A stretch of 64,000 nucleotides of DNA, from assembly GCF_900101595.1 (NCBI RefSeq), contig NZ_FMYY01000001.1, positions 378,072 through 442,071 on the forward strand, given 5' to 3'. Source of the DNA: Paenibacillus sp. cl123 (GTDB lineage Bacteria; Bacillota; Bacilli; Paenibacillales; NBRC-103111). The notes beneath the pieces are model-generated. The model was not told where the DNA came from, made no database searches, and saw only the letters and a program-made list of their open reading frames with translations. Below, piece after piece: positions 33,836-42,500 of the stretch (positions are counted from its first letter, which is position 1; each line of letters starts with the position of its first letter). The position numbers were made by a program, and so were the translations under genes.

Positions 33836-35800
33836 TCAATTAAAACGAAAACCGGTTAATTTTTCGACGGTATCCTTGAGCATCATGAAGACATCTCCAT
33901 CCGTCAATTTATTAGGGTTGGCTATGAGTGCAACGGTCGATTTGTTAACAAATCCCTTGCTTAATAATTCGGTCTGTGCGTTTTCCGGGGTCGTCTGAAG
34001 CCCTATGCCTAAGGCAATCGTATAGCTCGCTTGCTGCAAGGTCAACGCTTGCTTCGCTGGTTCATTCACATTTTTTAGAGCTTCAGAAGGGTTTCCTTCA
34101 AAAAATGGTTTATATTTTTTCTTTATGATATTCAGTTCATTCACAATACGCTGCATATTGGAAGGGTTGTCCAGTTTAAACGCCTCGTTATGATACGAGC
34201 CTACAGCCAGCCCCATGTATACAGCGGCTTTCAGACCCTCATATTGGTTATGCTTCATAAAGCTCATCTTTTCGGCCGTATAGGGCTTGAGGTCCATGCC
34301 TTGATCGTTAAGCGACTTCTGGAGCTCGGCAATCAGCGTTTTCGATTCTGCCATTGCTCGAAAAGTAATTCCATTTTTGATAGCTAACTTGGCGGCAGCA
34401 CCGGCTGCTTGACCCTCAGCCATACCGACCGGAATGACACGTGCGCTGCCATGTGCGAGCGTATCGTAGCTGGCCGATCTTCCCACGACGAGAATCCCGT
34501 CCACATTGTTCGGAACGATACTACGGAACGGCACCGCATATTTCAACGGATCCACGACGACAGACCCGTTGTCATTTGGGGAAATTCGTTGAATATCCGC
34601 AGGGTAAGATCCGAAGGCGATGCGATCCCACTGATCCCGGTTCTCCAGTAAATCGATGACAGTTAAACGATATAAGCCATTCAGATGGCGTGTCTCGCGA
34701 ACATATAATTCAGGAGCAATTCCACTGAGTTCAACGTTTTTGAATTCCTCGAATTTTTTCAAGAAATTAATGACATGCGGGATTTCTTTGTTTGCAATAT
34801 CCATTCCTTCTTTGACGGATTGAGGATTCAAGCCGTCAATTCCGAAGATCTGCAAGGCGTTGATCAGAATCGTCCCGTCTAGCTGCCTTCCAATGTTGAG
34901 ACCGCGCATTTTCACGCGCTCTTTGTTAAGCGGTTCGTATTCCTTCATTTCTTTACCGTAGCCCCATGCGGACATTTTACTGACACCGGTATTGCTGTCC
35001 CCGTCTCCATTTAACCGTTTGGCGATCAAACTCCAGGCCTTATCGTCGATATTATTTAAACGGAATACCGCGGTGACGGCCATCCGGGAGGCTGCATCAC
35101 CCAGATCCTCACGCCCGATTGTAAACGAGGCTCCGGAAGCGGCTGCCACATCGGCGTCTTGAGTAGCGTCAATAACGGCTTTTGCTTGCACTTTTTGCTT
35201 CGTTCCGTCCGGTAAGCCGACAGTGAGGCCTTGGACTCCTACGTTAGCCCCATCCTTTTGGACAATCGGTTCTATGGAGGAAGCTGTCATATACAGATCA
35301 ATATGCTTCTCGGCTTTAACCAATTCGTAAAAAGCATTGGCTCCCGTCGTCACATCAAAGGAATGGCCTTCCGTTTTGTTGTACCATTCCGTGAAAATTC
35401 CTTTGTTATAATAATCCTGCTCTTGTCCCGGCAGCTTCGCGGATGTTTTATCCCAATTCATGTCGATGCTGTTCAACCAACCGACCGTCATCAGTCCGCC
35501 CAGGACCGCACGGTTCCGGCTGTCGATCAGCAGTGTCTGCAGCCCGTTGCGCGCCGCGGAGACTGCTGCTGCAATTCCCTCGGGGTCTGTACCGACGACA
35601 ACTACGTCATAGCTTTCTTTCAACTTGTCCACGGATTGTACAACCTGGGGCTCGCGCTTCACATTCTCTGTCGGCGAGACAAGAACTCCTCCGTCGCCGT
35701 TTTTCGATGAGTTCATATACCATCCTATCCCCAGTCCAAGCAATACTATGAATATCGCTCCCGCTATAAACCGAACTCTTTTTTTGAACAATATGAACAC
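33836..35800 (-). CDS. Membrane-anchored FAD-dependent oxidoreductase
   Basis: A 654-residue protein with an N-terminal membrane anchor (residues about 10-28, AGAIFIVLLGLGIGWYM), so the enzyme lies outside the membrane. The FAD-binding Rossmann segment is VVVVGTDPEGIAAAVSAARN, in which the usual third Gly-rich position is DPEG; ALIDSRN-type acidic end and VIDATQDADVAAASG follow, and GRSASYDTLAHGSARVIPVG closes the cofactor fold, matching the FAD_oxidored family. Residues about 560-654 form a separate domain with repeated helical units that resemble SLH-like modules, possibly for wall attachment. Substrate unknown. It lies downstream of the two-component genes on the same strand. Confidence 0.85.
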   Translation of the reverse strand: MFILFKKRVRFIAGAIFIVLLGLGIGWYMNSSKNGDGGVLVSPTENVKREPQVVQSVDKLKESYDVVVVGTDPEGIAAAVSAARNGLQTLLIDSRNRAVLGGLMTVGWLNSIDMNWDKTSAKLPGQEQDYYNKGIFTEWYNKTEGHSFDVTTGANAFYELVKAEKHIDLYMTASSIEPIVQKDGANVGVQGLTVGLPDGTKQKVQAKAVIDATQDADVAAASGASFTIGREDLGDAASRMAVTAVFRLNNIDDKAWSLIAKRLNGDGDSNTGVSKMSAWGYGKEMKEYEPLNKERVKMRGLNIGRQLDGTILINALQIFGIDGLNPQSVKEGMDIANKEIPHVINFLKKFEEFKNVELSGIAPELYVRETRHLNGLYRLTVIDLLENRDQWDRIAFGSYPADIQRISPNDNGSVVVDPLKYAVPFRSIVPNNVDGILVVGRSASYDTLAHGSARVIPVGMAEGQAAGAAAKLAIKNGITFRAMAESKTLIAELQKSLNDQGMDLKPYTAEKMSFMKHNQYEGLKAAVYMGLAVGSYHNEAFKLDNPSNMQRIVNELNIIKKKYKPFFEGNPSEALKNVNEPAKQALTLQQASYTIALGIGLQTTPENAQTELLSKGFVNKSTVALIANPNKLTDGDVFMMLKDTVEKLTGFRFN

Positions 35801-35959
35801 CTCTGCCTATATGATTTTTGTACACAGCAGGATTGGTACTTCATTAATCTCTGCCGTCGTCCCAGTATAAACGATAAATGTTAATGTTCTTTATGCAGGC
35901 GCTTAGCGGTCGCTTAATAGATTCTTAATAAAAATTAAGAAATGCCGCAAACACAAAAA

Positions 35960-35978
35960 AAGACCGATTATCGGTCTT
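35960..35978 (-). terminator. Terminator overlapping the stop codon of the kinase gene
   Basis: AAGACCGA-TTA-TCGGTCTT, with a run of seven T on the - strand. The loop is the stop codon of the kinase gene. Confidence 0.88.
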
Positions 35979-37092
35979 CCTGTGATCCGGGAGATATATT
36001 CTCATATAGGGGAAGTCTGGTTGCAAAGGCCGTTTCCTTGCGGCTGCTCCGCACCGAAATCAAACCGCCATGGATCTCGATAATGCTTTTCGAGATCGCT
36101 AGCCCAAGCCCGGTTCCGCCGGTTTGTGAAGATCTTGATTTGTCGGTTCGATAAAATCGTTCGAAAATATATGGTATATCGCGCTCGGGAATAGGGTCGC
36201 CATAGTTGACGATTTCCACGACAGCCTCGTCGTCAACTTTGCTGATGCGGATATCGATATATTTGCCGGTGCTTCCGTAACGAATCGCGTTGGAAATCAT
36301 GTTTTCGTACGCGCGCATTAATTGGTGGCCGTCAGCAAGCACATACAAGCTATCGTTCGGGGCAGACAATCGGCATGCCATGTTTGCTTTTTTTAACTGG
36401 GGAGTAAATTCCTCCGCCAATTGCTTCAGGAAGCCCAGAATGTTTACTTTTTTCATTTGAAACTGAATGCCTTGCCCGCTTAGCGACGTATACTCGAAGA
36501 GGTGATCGATCAGCTTTTTTAAGATTTTCGTTTTTTCATAGGCGATGTTTATATAATACCTTAGCTCCACCTCATCTTTATAACGATCGGTCTCAATCAG
36601 CTCCAAGTAACCGAGAATCGAGGTGAGCGGAGTGCGCAGATCATGGGATACCCCTGTGATCAGTTCGTTTTTAGTTTTTTCGGCATTTCGCTCTTCTTCA
36701 ATCGACTTCCGCAGTTGTTGGGTCATATGATTAAAATGTTCCGCCAAGACCCCCAATTCGTCCGAGGATTTGGTCGTAATTTCATATGATAAATTGCCTT
36801 GAGATATCTCTTGCAGCCCCCGCGTGATCTCCTCCAAATACGAAAAAACTTTACTGCTGAGCACAAAAAAATAGACAAGAAAAAGCACACAGCCGGAAAT
36901 AATCATGATCGGCGTGGAGCCAATATGATTGACGACCCAGCGCATCGGCGTAGAGAACGGCCATACAAAAACAAGCTTCAAGCATAGACGATAACCGATA
37001 TATTCGGTGATGGCAGTTAGTGCAATGCTGAGCAGGAACAGCAATATAAATTTCCAGCGCATCGTATTGATGAATTTTATTTTCACGTCCAA
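35968..37092 (-). CDS. Sensor histidine kinase (VanS-like)
   Basis: A 374-residue membrane kinase: two membrane segments (about 12-35 and 56-78), a HAMP linker (EEITRGLQEISQGNLSYEI), the phospho-acceptor SHDLRTPLTSILGYLE, then N box ENMISNAIRYGS and G boxes DRDIPYIFERFYR and GTGLGLAISKSI. It lacks a large external sensor domain; the loop is only about 20 residues, so the signal may be sensed at the membrane. It follows the response regulator gene by 29 bases. The stop codon lies in the loop of a terminator. Confidence 0.93.
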   Translation of the reverse strand: MDVKIKFINTMRWKFILLFLLSIALTAITEYIGYRLCLKLVFVWPFSTPMRWVVNHIGSTPIMIISGCVLFLVYFFVLSSKVFSYLEEITRGLQEISQGNLSYEITTKSSDELGVLAEHFNHMTQQLRKSIEEERNAEKTKNELITGVSHDLRTPLTSILGYLELIETDRYKDEVELRYYINIAYEKTKILKKLIDHLFEYTSLSGQGIQFQMKKVNILGFLKQLAEEFTPQLKKANMACRLSAPNDSLYVLADGHQLMRAYENMISNAIRYGSTGKYIDIRISKVDDEAVVEIVNYGDPIPERDIPYIFERFYRTDKSRSSQTGGTGLGLAISKSIIEIHGGLISVRSSRKETAFATRLPLYENISPGSQEDR

Positions 37093-37121
37093 TCTCCAAT
37101 CCGTACTTATGATATTGCAGA

Positions 37122-37814
37122 CTACTCAATTGTGTAGCCTATTCCCCATACGGTTTTGATGTACTGAGGGGCGCTTGGATCTTTTTCGAGCTTTTCCCGA
37201 ATTTTACGAATATGAACCATAACTGTATTATTAGATTCGTAGAATGGCTCGTTCCACACGGATTCGTAGATTTGCTCCATACTTAGCACGCTGCCGCGGT
37301 GTTGGGCAAGCACCTGCAAAATAGCGAATTCACGCGGCGTCAGCTTAACCTGGTTGTGACCGACAAACACTTTGTGCGTCTTCAAATTTATAAGGAGATC
37401 ATCGATCACAAGCTCGCTATCATCCTTTGCTTGATTCGCATGGAACTGCTTGAATCGGCGAAGCTGCGATTTGACCCGGGCAACAATTTCCAGAGGACTG
37501 AATGGTTTAACCACATAGTCGTCCGCTCCAATGCTTAATCCCGTAATTTTATCGATCTCTTGGCCTTTAGCGGAAAGCATGATAATCGGCATTTGCTTTT
37601 CCTCGCGGATTTTCATACAAGCTTGAATCCCGTCCATTCGCGGCATCATGACATCAAGGATGATTAAGTCGACCGTATTCGTTTGCAAAATGTCCAATGC
37701 CTCGATTCCGTCACTTGCCGTACATACATGAAATCCTTCATTTTTTAAATAAATTTCCAGAAGATTGGTGATTTCCTTCTCGTCATCAACCAGTAGTATA
37801 GTGGCTCCAAACAT
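37122..37814 (-). CDS. OmpR/PhoB-family response regulator (VanR-like)
   Basis: A 230-residue regulator. Receiver domain: acidic pocket LLVDDE, phospho-acceptor Asp in LIILDVMMPRMDG, Thr/Ser switch in IIMLSAKG, Lys in DDYVVKPFSP. The C-terminal winged helix (VKLTPREFAILQVLAQHRG, then MVHIRKIREKLE) binds direct repeats. With the kinase at 35968-37092 it makes a complete two-component system. The neighbouring FAD enzyme gene is a possible target. Confidence 0.95.
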   Translation of the reverse strand: MFGATILLVDDEKEITNLLEIYLKNEGFHVCTASDGIEALDILQTNTVDLIILDVMMPRMDGIQACMKIREEKQMPIIMLSAKGQEIDKITGLSIGADDYVVKPFSPLEIVARVKSQLRRFKQFHANQAKDDSELVIDDLLINLKTHKVFVGHNQVKLTPREFAILQVLAQHRGSVLSMEQIYESVWNEPFYESNNTVMVHIRKIREKLEKDPSAPQYIKTVWGIGYTIE

Positions 37815-37962
37815 AAAATCGTCTTCCTTTATCTGAAATTTAAGCGCTCATGCCATTATCATACATGAATAACGCGAAAAGCAAGCCGCTGTGATGGCGG
37901 CCCTTTTATTTTGTTTGAACAATGGGCCCATTATCCCAGCCATACCCTTCGATTATCAGATA

Positions 37963-38538
37963 TCAGGATACGGAGTAATTTCGCCCTAGCTCGTAAGCTT
38001 GAGCCAGCAGCTTCTCCCGAGTTTCCGGGTTTGGATCCAAGGTGTTATACAAAATTTCAACTCTGCTATTCAAAATTCCGCAGTAACTGGCTATTGCGAC
38101 ATTCAGCTGCTGGTTCATCATGTTCTCGTATTGTCGCTTCGCCATGTCTTCCTTCGAATCTGCCGCTAGGCCAAGCCAAAGTACTTGTTTATGAGGCAGT
38201 TTATTTGAACCGTATGCAAAACCATTGTTCCAAACCCGGTCAATATATCCTTTGAGCATAGCCGGTAAACTGTACCACCAAACCGGGAAAATATAGGCGA
38301 GAGCCTCGTGTTTCTTCATGCGTTCCATTTCTGTCTCAACTTCAGGCGAATACCGCTTATGATCAGATGACCAATCCGGCTCATCCGCTTCCCCAAGCAC
38401 AGGATTAAATCCGCTGCGGTGCAGATCCAGCACTTCCGTTTCATGGCCTCCGTTTAGGAGCCCTTGCGTGAATCGGTCTGCAACAGAAAAGGTTAAGGAA
38501 TTCACCCTTGGGTGTGAGACAACGGTCAGTACTTTCAC
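37963..38538 (-). CDS. NAD(P)H-dependent flavin oxidoreductase (NQO1/KefF-like)
   Basis: A 191-residue flavodoxin-fold quinone reductase. VLTVVSHPRVNSLTFSVADR is the FMN phosphate loop, YIFPVWWYSLPAMLKGYIDR the conserved Pro-Trp segment, and WNNGFAYG follows. It likely reduces quinones or electrophiles. A divergent HxlR-family gene upstream is a likely regulator, an arrangement common for redox and carbonyl stress genes. Confidence 0.92.
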   Translation of the reverse strand: MKVLTVVSHPRVNSLTFSVADRFTQGLLNGGHETEVLDLHRSGFNPVLGEADEPDWSSDHKRYSPEVETEMERMKKHEALAYIFPVWWYSLPAMLKGYIDRVWNNGFAYGSNKLPHKQVLWLGLAADSKEDMAKRQYENMMNQQLNVAIASYCGILNSRVEILYNTLDPNPETREKLLAQAYELGRNYSVS

Positions 38539-38705
38539 GTCATATCACCTTCCATTCTACATTTTTAACAACCGCATATGGTACAAATTGAATTATGCCG
38601 TATAATAAAAAACATGGAAAGAACGCACTTTTTTGTTCTTATAGAACCAAAGAGTGCTATAGGTACTGAGAGGTAACTATTACATGTGTTAAAGGACTGT
38701 GACCA

Positions 38706-39050
38706 ATGAAGGAGCAAACGACCCAAGTCCATAATATCCCTGCCGAAGCGACATTGGAGGTCATTGGCGGGAAGTGGAAGCTGTTGATTTTATGTTATTT
38801 AAACTGCGGCCCCATGAGATCGAGCGAATTCAGAAAGGAAATCCCCGATATATCCCAAAAAATTTTAACTCAGCAGCTTCGGGAGTTGGAGGAAGACGGC
38901 ATCATCACCCGGACCGTATATAATCAAGTGCCTCCGAAAGTTGTCTACGAATTGAGTGAATTAGGGAAATCCTTGAAGCTCATATTAGATCAATTGGGCG
39001 AGTGGGGCGAATATTATATCAGAGCCCGTAAAAGCAAGGAAGCGGAATGA
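38706..39050 (+). CDS. HxlR-family transcriptional regulator
   Basis: A 114-residue winged-helix protein: LEVIGGKWKLLILCYL, the family signature, then RSSEFRKEIPDISQKILTQQ and LEEDGIITRTVYNQVPPKV. It lacks the conserved N-terminal Cys seen in HypR/YodB-type sensors. It is divergent from the flavin oxidoreductase gene and probably controls it from the 168-bp intergenic space. Its stop is eight bases from a tRNA 3' fragment. Confidence 0.93.
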   Translation: MKEQTTQVHNIPAEATLEVIGGKWKLLILCYLNCGPMRSSEFRKEIPDISQKILTQQLRELEEDGIITRTVYNQVPPKVVYELSELGKSLKLILDQLGEWGEYYIRARKSKEAE

Positions 39051-39057
39051 GCTTTAG

Positions 39058-39088
39058 GGCAAGGCTTCGATTCCCCCAGGCTCCACCA
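39058..39088 (+). pseudogene. tRNA 3'-end fragment with CCA
   Basis: GGCTTCGATTCCCCCAGGCT followed by CCACCA looks like the T arm and acceptor 3' strand of an alanine-type tRNA, similar but not identical to the tRNA-Ala at 11274. Nothing upstream completes a cloverleaf. It is probably an old attachment-site remnant. Confidence 0.65.
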
Positions 39089-39103
39089 AACGCACAGATG
39101 CGG

Positions 39104-39133
39104 CACGCCAGCTTCCGGCGTGTTTTCTTTTTG
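39104..39133 (+). terminator. Terminator after the tRNA fragment
   Basis: CACGCC-N7-GGCGTG followed by TTTTCTTTTT. The distance of 16 bases from the CCA end fits a native tRNA terminator. Confidence 0.8.
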
Positions 39134-39257
39134 TTTGGCGGAGCAATGAAATAAATCGTTATTTTCCGAGCAAAGGGTGTTGATTAATCAGCTACTCTGT
39201 GTTACTTTATAGTGGTAGTTAGTAATACTGCATACCTGTTATACAGAATAGTAAAGG

Positions 39258-39593
39258 GTGATTGTATTGGAAGACCTGACGGAAATGCTCAAAGGTGTGC
39301 TCGAGGGCTGCGTGCTTGAAATTATTAGCCGCGAAGAAACGTATGGCTATGAAATTACACGGCGGTTGAACGCCTTCGGCTTCACGGATGTTGTTGAGGG
39401 AACGGTGTACACCATTCTGATCCGGCTTGAAAAAAGTAAGCTAGTAGAAACGACCAAAAAGCCCTCCGACATGGGGCCGCCGCGAAAGTTTTTTACGCTC
39501 AATGATGCGGGACGTGAGGAGCTGCGGAGATTTTGGGAGAAGTGGGAGTTCGTTTCATCAAAAATTAACGAATTGAAGGAGTGGAAATCATGA
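39258..39593 (+). CDS. PadR-family transcriptional regulator
   Basis: A 111-residue winged-helix regulator: LTEMLKGVLEGCVLEIISRE, YGYEITRRLNAFGF and EGTVYTILIRLEKSKLVET are typical, and the short C-terminal helix marks the PadR-s2 subfamily. GTG 39258 or TTG 39267 may start it. It overlaps the next gene (ATGA) and heads the operon of two DUF1048 proteins and an ABC transporter, which it very likely represses until an inducer such as a drug binds. Confidence 0.93.
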   Translation: MIVLEDLTEMLKGVLEGCVLEIISREETYGYEITRRLNAFGFTDVVEGTVYTILIRLEKSKLVETTKKPSDMGPPRKFFTLNDAGREELRRFWEKWEFVSSKINELKEWKS

Positions 39594-39937
39594 ATTTTTG
39601 GGAAAAAATCACAGGCAGCGACATGACTAAAGCGATGAAAGCTTTCGAGGTGCGAGCCCAAAAACTGCCGGCTGATTATCAAGCGGCATGGGAAAAAATC
39701 AAAGTCAATCTTTGGTCGCATTCAGATTTTACCGGACGCAACCTCATGCCAATTCTTGACGGTGTCCTCGGGCTGCTCGAAGAAACGGCGGCGGACGGCC
39801 AGAGTGTCCAAGAGGTTTTGGGCGATGATATCAAAGGCTTCTGTTCAGCGCTGGCCAGCGAAGAAGGGGCAAAGTCTTTACGTGACAAGTGGCGCCAGCA
39901 GCTCAATACGACTATCGCTAAAAAATTAGGCAAATAG
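39590..39937 (+). CDS. DUF1048 family protein, first copy
   Basis: From ATG 39590 (AAGGAG upstream) 115 residues: NFWEKITGSDMTKAMKAFE, LPADYQAAWEKIKVNLW and VQEVLGDDIKGFCSALASE are the DUF1048 signatures. All-helical and cytoplasmic. Such proteins regularly accompany PadR regulators and DrrAB-type transporters; the role is unknown. It overlaps padR by four bases. Confidence 0.88.
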   Translation: MNFWEKITGSDMTKAMKAFEVRAQKLPADYQAAWEKIKVNLWSHSDFTGRNLMPILDGVLGLLEETAADGQSVQEVLGDDIKGFCSALASEEGAKSLRDKWRQQLNTTIAKKLGK

Positions 39938-39948
39938 GAGGATAAAAA

Positions 39949-40320
39949 ATGAGAATCCAGGATATCAAAATGAAATTCCAAGATATCATCGAAGGCAAAA
40001 AAGAGTGGAGAGCGCACATGGCTCGTGTCAAAGCGCTTCCTCAAGATTATCAGATTGTTTATAAAGAGATTCAAAAATATCTCTTTAAGGTTTGCCCGGT
40101 TGAGCTGACCGAGGGGACGGGGGTGCTGTCGGGAATAATCGATCTTTTTGAAGAGGGCGCTGCCTCGGGGAAAGGCGTGCTCGAAGTGACGGGCCGGGAC
40201 GTAGCGGCCTTCTGCGACGGTCTGATCACAGATTCTAAAACCTACATTGACATCTATCAGGAGTCTGTTGATGAAGAAGTTAACAAGGCCATGAAAAAGG
40301 CTATGGATAAAACCAAGTAA
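39949..40320 (+). CDS. DUF1048 family protein, second copy
   Basis: 123 residues, homologous to the preceding protein: KMKFQDIIEGKKEWRAHMAR, LPQDYQIVYKEIQKYLFKV and LEVTGRDVAAFCDGLI align segment by segment with the first copy. AGGAGG precedes the ATG. The tandem pair probably arose by duplication and may form a heterodimer. Confidence 0.88.
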   Translation: MRIQDIKMKFQDIIEGKKEWRAHMARVKALPQDYQIVYKEIQKYLFKVCPVELTEGTGVLSGIIDLFEEGAASGKGVLEVTGRDVAAFCDGLITDSKTYIDIYQESVDEEVNKAMKKAMDKTK

Positions 40321-40335
40321 AAGGAGGATACCGGG

Positions 40336-41094
40336 ATGGAGAAAGCCATTCAAGTGAAAGGTCTGCGAAAGTCATACAAGGACAAGGAAGTCCTGAAGGG
40401 CGTCGATTTTGAAGTGAGGCGGGGGGAGATTTTCTCTCTGCTTGGCTCCAACGGCGCCGGCAAGACGACGATCATCAGAATCCTCGCCACGCTGCTCAAA
40501 CAGGAAAGCGGAACCGCTGCCGTCAACGGCTTCGACGTTGCGGCAAAGCCCGACCAGGTGAGACAATCGATTAGTCTGACGGGGCAGTTTGCCGCGGTGG
40601 ATGAGATGTTGACCGGGCGGGAAAATCTGATCATGATTGCCAGGCTGCGGCATCTTCATCATCCTCGTCAAATTGCGGACGATTTATTGAAACGATTCGG
40701 TTTAACTGACGCCGCCGACCGCAAGGCGTCCACGTATTCGGGCGGGATGCGCCGCAGGCTTGACATCGCCATGAGTCTTATAGGAAAACCGCAGCTTATC
40801 TTCCTCGACGAGCCCACCACCGGGCTTGACCCCGAGGCACGCATGGAGACGTGGAGAATTGTCAAGGAGCTTGCCGACGGCGGCACGACGGTATTTCTGA
40901 CTACGCAGTATTTGGAAGAGGCAGAGCAGCTGGCCGATCGCATTGCCATTTTGCATGAGGGCAGGATTATTGCCAATGGCACGCTGGAGGAACTGAGAAA
41001 ACTGTTCCCGCCTGCAAAAATGGAATATGTGGAGAAACAACCGACCTTGGAGGAGATCTTCCTCGCAATCATCGGGAAAAAGGAGGCCGTATAA
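40336..41094 (+). CDS. ABC transporter ATP-binding protein (DrrA-like)
   Basis: A 252-residue ATPase: Walker A GSNGAGKTT, Q-loop LTGQFAA, signature TYSGGMRRRLDIAMSL, Walker B LIFLDEPTTGLDP and His switch TTQYLEEAEQ. The QYLEEAEQLADRIAIL segment places it in the daunorubicin-resistance type. With the permease that starts at the next base it should export a hydrophobic drug or natural product. Confidence 0.95.
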   Translation: MEKAIQVKGLRKSYKDKEVLKGVDFEVRRGEIFSLLGSNGAGKTTIIRILATLLKQESGTAAVNGFDVAAKPDQVRQSISLTGQFAAVDEMLTGRENLIMIARLRHLHHPRQIADDLLKRFGLTDAADRKASTYSGGMRRRLDIAMSLIGKPQLIFLDEPTTGLDPEARMETWRIVKELADGGTTVFLTTQYLEEAEQLADRIAILHEGRIIANGTLEELRKLFPPAKMEYVEKQPTLEEIFLAIIGKKEAV

Positions 41095-41862
41095 ATGGAA
41101 ACTGTAAAAAGTCATTTTTTCAGCGACATGAGCGTTATGCTTGGACGTTCCATCCGACATATATTGCGAAGCATGGATACCATCATCACCGTTTGCATGA
41201 CTCCGATTGCCATGATGCTGCTGTTCGTGTATGTGTTTGGCGGCTCTATCCAGACAGGCACAGATAACTATGTGAACTATCTGTTGCCCGGTATTCTGCT
41301 GATCGCGATTGCAAGCGGTATAGCTTACACGGCTTACCGGCTGTTTCTGGATAAGCAGCGGGGCATCATTGAGCGGTTCCACTCCATGCCGATTGCGCGT
41401 TCCGCCGTGCTGTGGGGGCATGTGCTGACCTCGGTCGTATCCAATGTCATTTCGCTTGTCGTCATCATTCTCGTAGCGCTCCTTATGGGCTTTCGCTCAT
41501 CGGCGGGGATACTGTCTTGGCTTGCCGTAGCCGGCATACTCGTGTTGTTTACGCTCGCTTTAACCTGGATCGCCGTGATTCCCGGACTGACCGCAAAATC
41601 GGTGGAGGGCGCAAGCGCGTTTTCTTATCCGCTGATCTTCCTGCCGTTTATCAGTTCAGCGTTTGTGCCGACCGAAACGATGCCGTCTGTCGTACGCGTT
41701 TTTGCCGAAAACCAACCGGTCACGTCGATCGTTGAATCCATCCGTGCGCTGCTGGCCGGCCAACCCGTGGGAAACGACATTTGGATCGCTCTCGCGTGGT
41801 GTGTCGGGGTCATGCTCGTAGCTTATATGTTTGCGATGAGGGCGTATAAAAAGCGGGTCTGA
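41095..41862 (+). CDS. ABC transporter permease (DrrB-like)
   Basis: A 255-residue ABC-2 type permease with six membrane segments; SMDTIITVCMTPIAMMLLFV, the YLLPGILLI segment and FISSAFVPTETMP, the ABC-2 signature region, are visible. It starts directly after the stop of the ATPase gene, so the subunits are coupled. Last gene of the PadR operon. Confidence 0.93.
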   Translation: METVKSHFFSDMSVMLGRSIRHILRSMDTIITVCMTPIAMMLLFVYVFGGSIQTGTDNYVNYLLPGILLIAIASGIAYTAYRLFLDKQRGIIERFHSMPIARSAVLWGHVLTSVVSNVISLVVIILVALLMGFRSSAGILSWLAVAGILVLFTLALTWIAVIPGLTAKSVEGASAFSYPLIFLPFISSAFVPTETMPSVVRVFAENQPVTSIVESIRALLAGQPVGNDIWIALAWCVGVMLVAYMFAMRAYKKRV

Positions 41863-41989
41863 GGCTCCCTCCGGGGAAAGGTAGCCCTTTAGGGCGCGTT
41901 GGTAGCCGTGTAGTGGTGTGGCTCAAATTTGTAGTAACCCCTATGGGTTTTCTGACGCTCGGGCACTGTATAAAAAATCAAAAAACGCC

Positions 41990-42020
41990 TTGACATTGAA
42001 GTCAACTCAAATGCTATTCT
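41990..42020 (+). promoter_or_regulatory. MerR-type promoter with 19-bp spacer
   Basis: TTGACA (41990-41995), a 19-bp spacer and TATTCT (42015-42020). The overlong spacer is typical of promoters bound and twisted by MerR activators. TTGAC and GTCAA form an inverted repeat across the -35 box. The start codon is only six bases after the -10 box. Confidence 0.75.
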
Positions 42021-42026
42021 GAATTC

Positions 42027-42500
42027 ATGGAAAAACAATATTCTATACAAGAGGTTTCGCAGTTGCTGGGGATGTCCAAGGATACGCTTCGGTATTATGA
42101 CCGGATTGGGGTCGTCTCCCCGTTCCGGGAAGACAATGGGTACCGCAGGTATTCGAAGAACGATCTCATAAACTTGATGAATATTCAGATTATGCAGTAT
42201 GCGGATTTTTCCCTTGACGAAATCAGGGGGAAATTCAGTTTCCCAAGATCGGAAAATATCGATCCTGCTTACTGCGAAGAAGTTGCGGCGTTCATCGATG
42301 CCAAAAACGCAGAAACACGCAAGAAGATTGACCGTCTGGAAAAGGTCAGTCGGCTGCTAAGCTTAGCGGCTGAAACGTTAAAAGACTTTAATAACGAAAG
42401 CGACCAACGGTTGGCAGAATTCGTCCGTGAGCTTTATCAGGATATTCGAAATAATGAACCGGCAATTTCCAGGGAGGGCTGTTCTGAGCATGAAGATTAG
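42027..42500 (+). CDS. MerR-family transcriptional regulator
   Basis: A 157-residue regulator: the N-terminal winged helix YSIQEVSQLLGMSKDTLRYY, RIGVVSPFREDNGYRRYSK is typical, followed by the helix FSLDEIRGKFSF and a coiled coil (about 90-125). There is no Cys cluster for metal binding, so it probably senses an organic compound or redox state. The expected transcription start coincides with the ATG, so the mRNA may be leaderless. Likely autoregulated; the next gene overlaps its end. Confidence 0.93.
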   Translation: MEKQYSIQEVSQLLGMSKDTLRYYDRIGVVSPFREDNGYRRYSKNDLINLMNIQIMQYADFSLDEIRGKFSFPRSENIDPAYCEEVAAFIDAKNAETRKKIDRLEKVSRLLSLAAETLKDFNNESDQRLAEFVRELYQDIRNNEPAISREGCSEHED

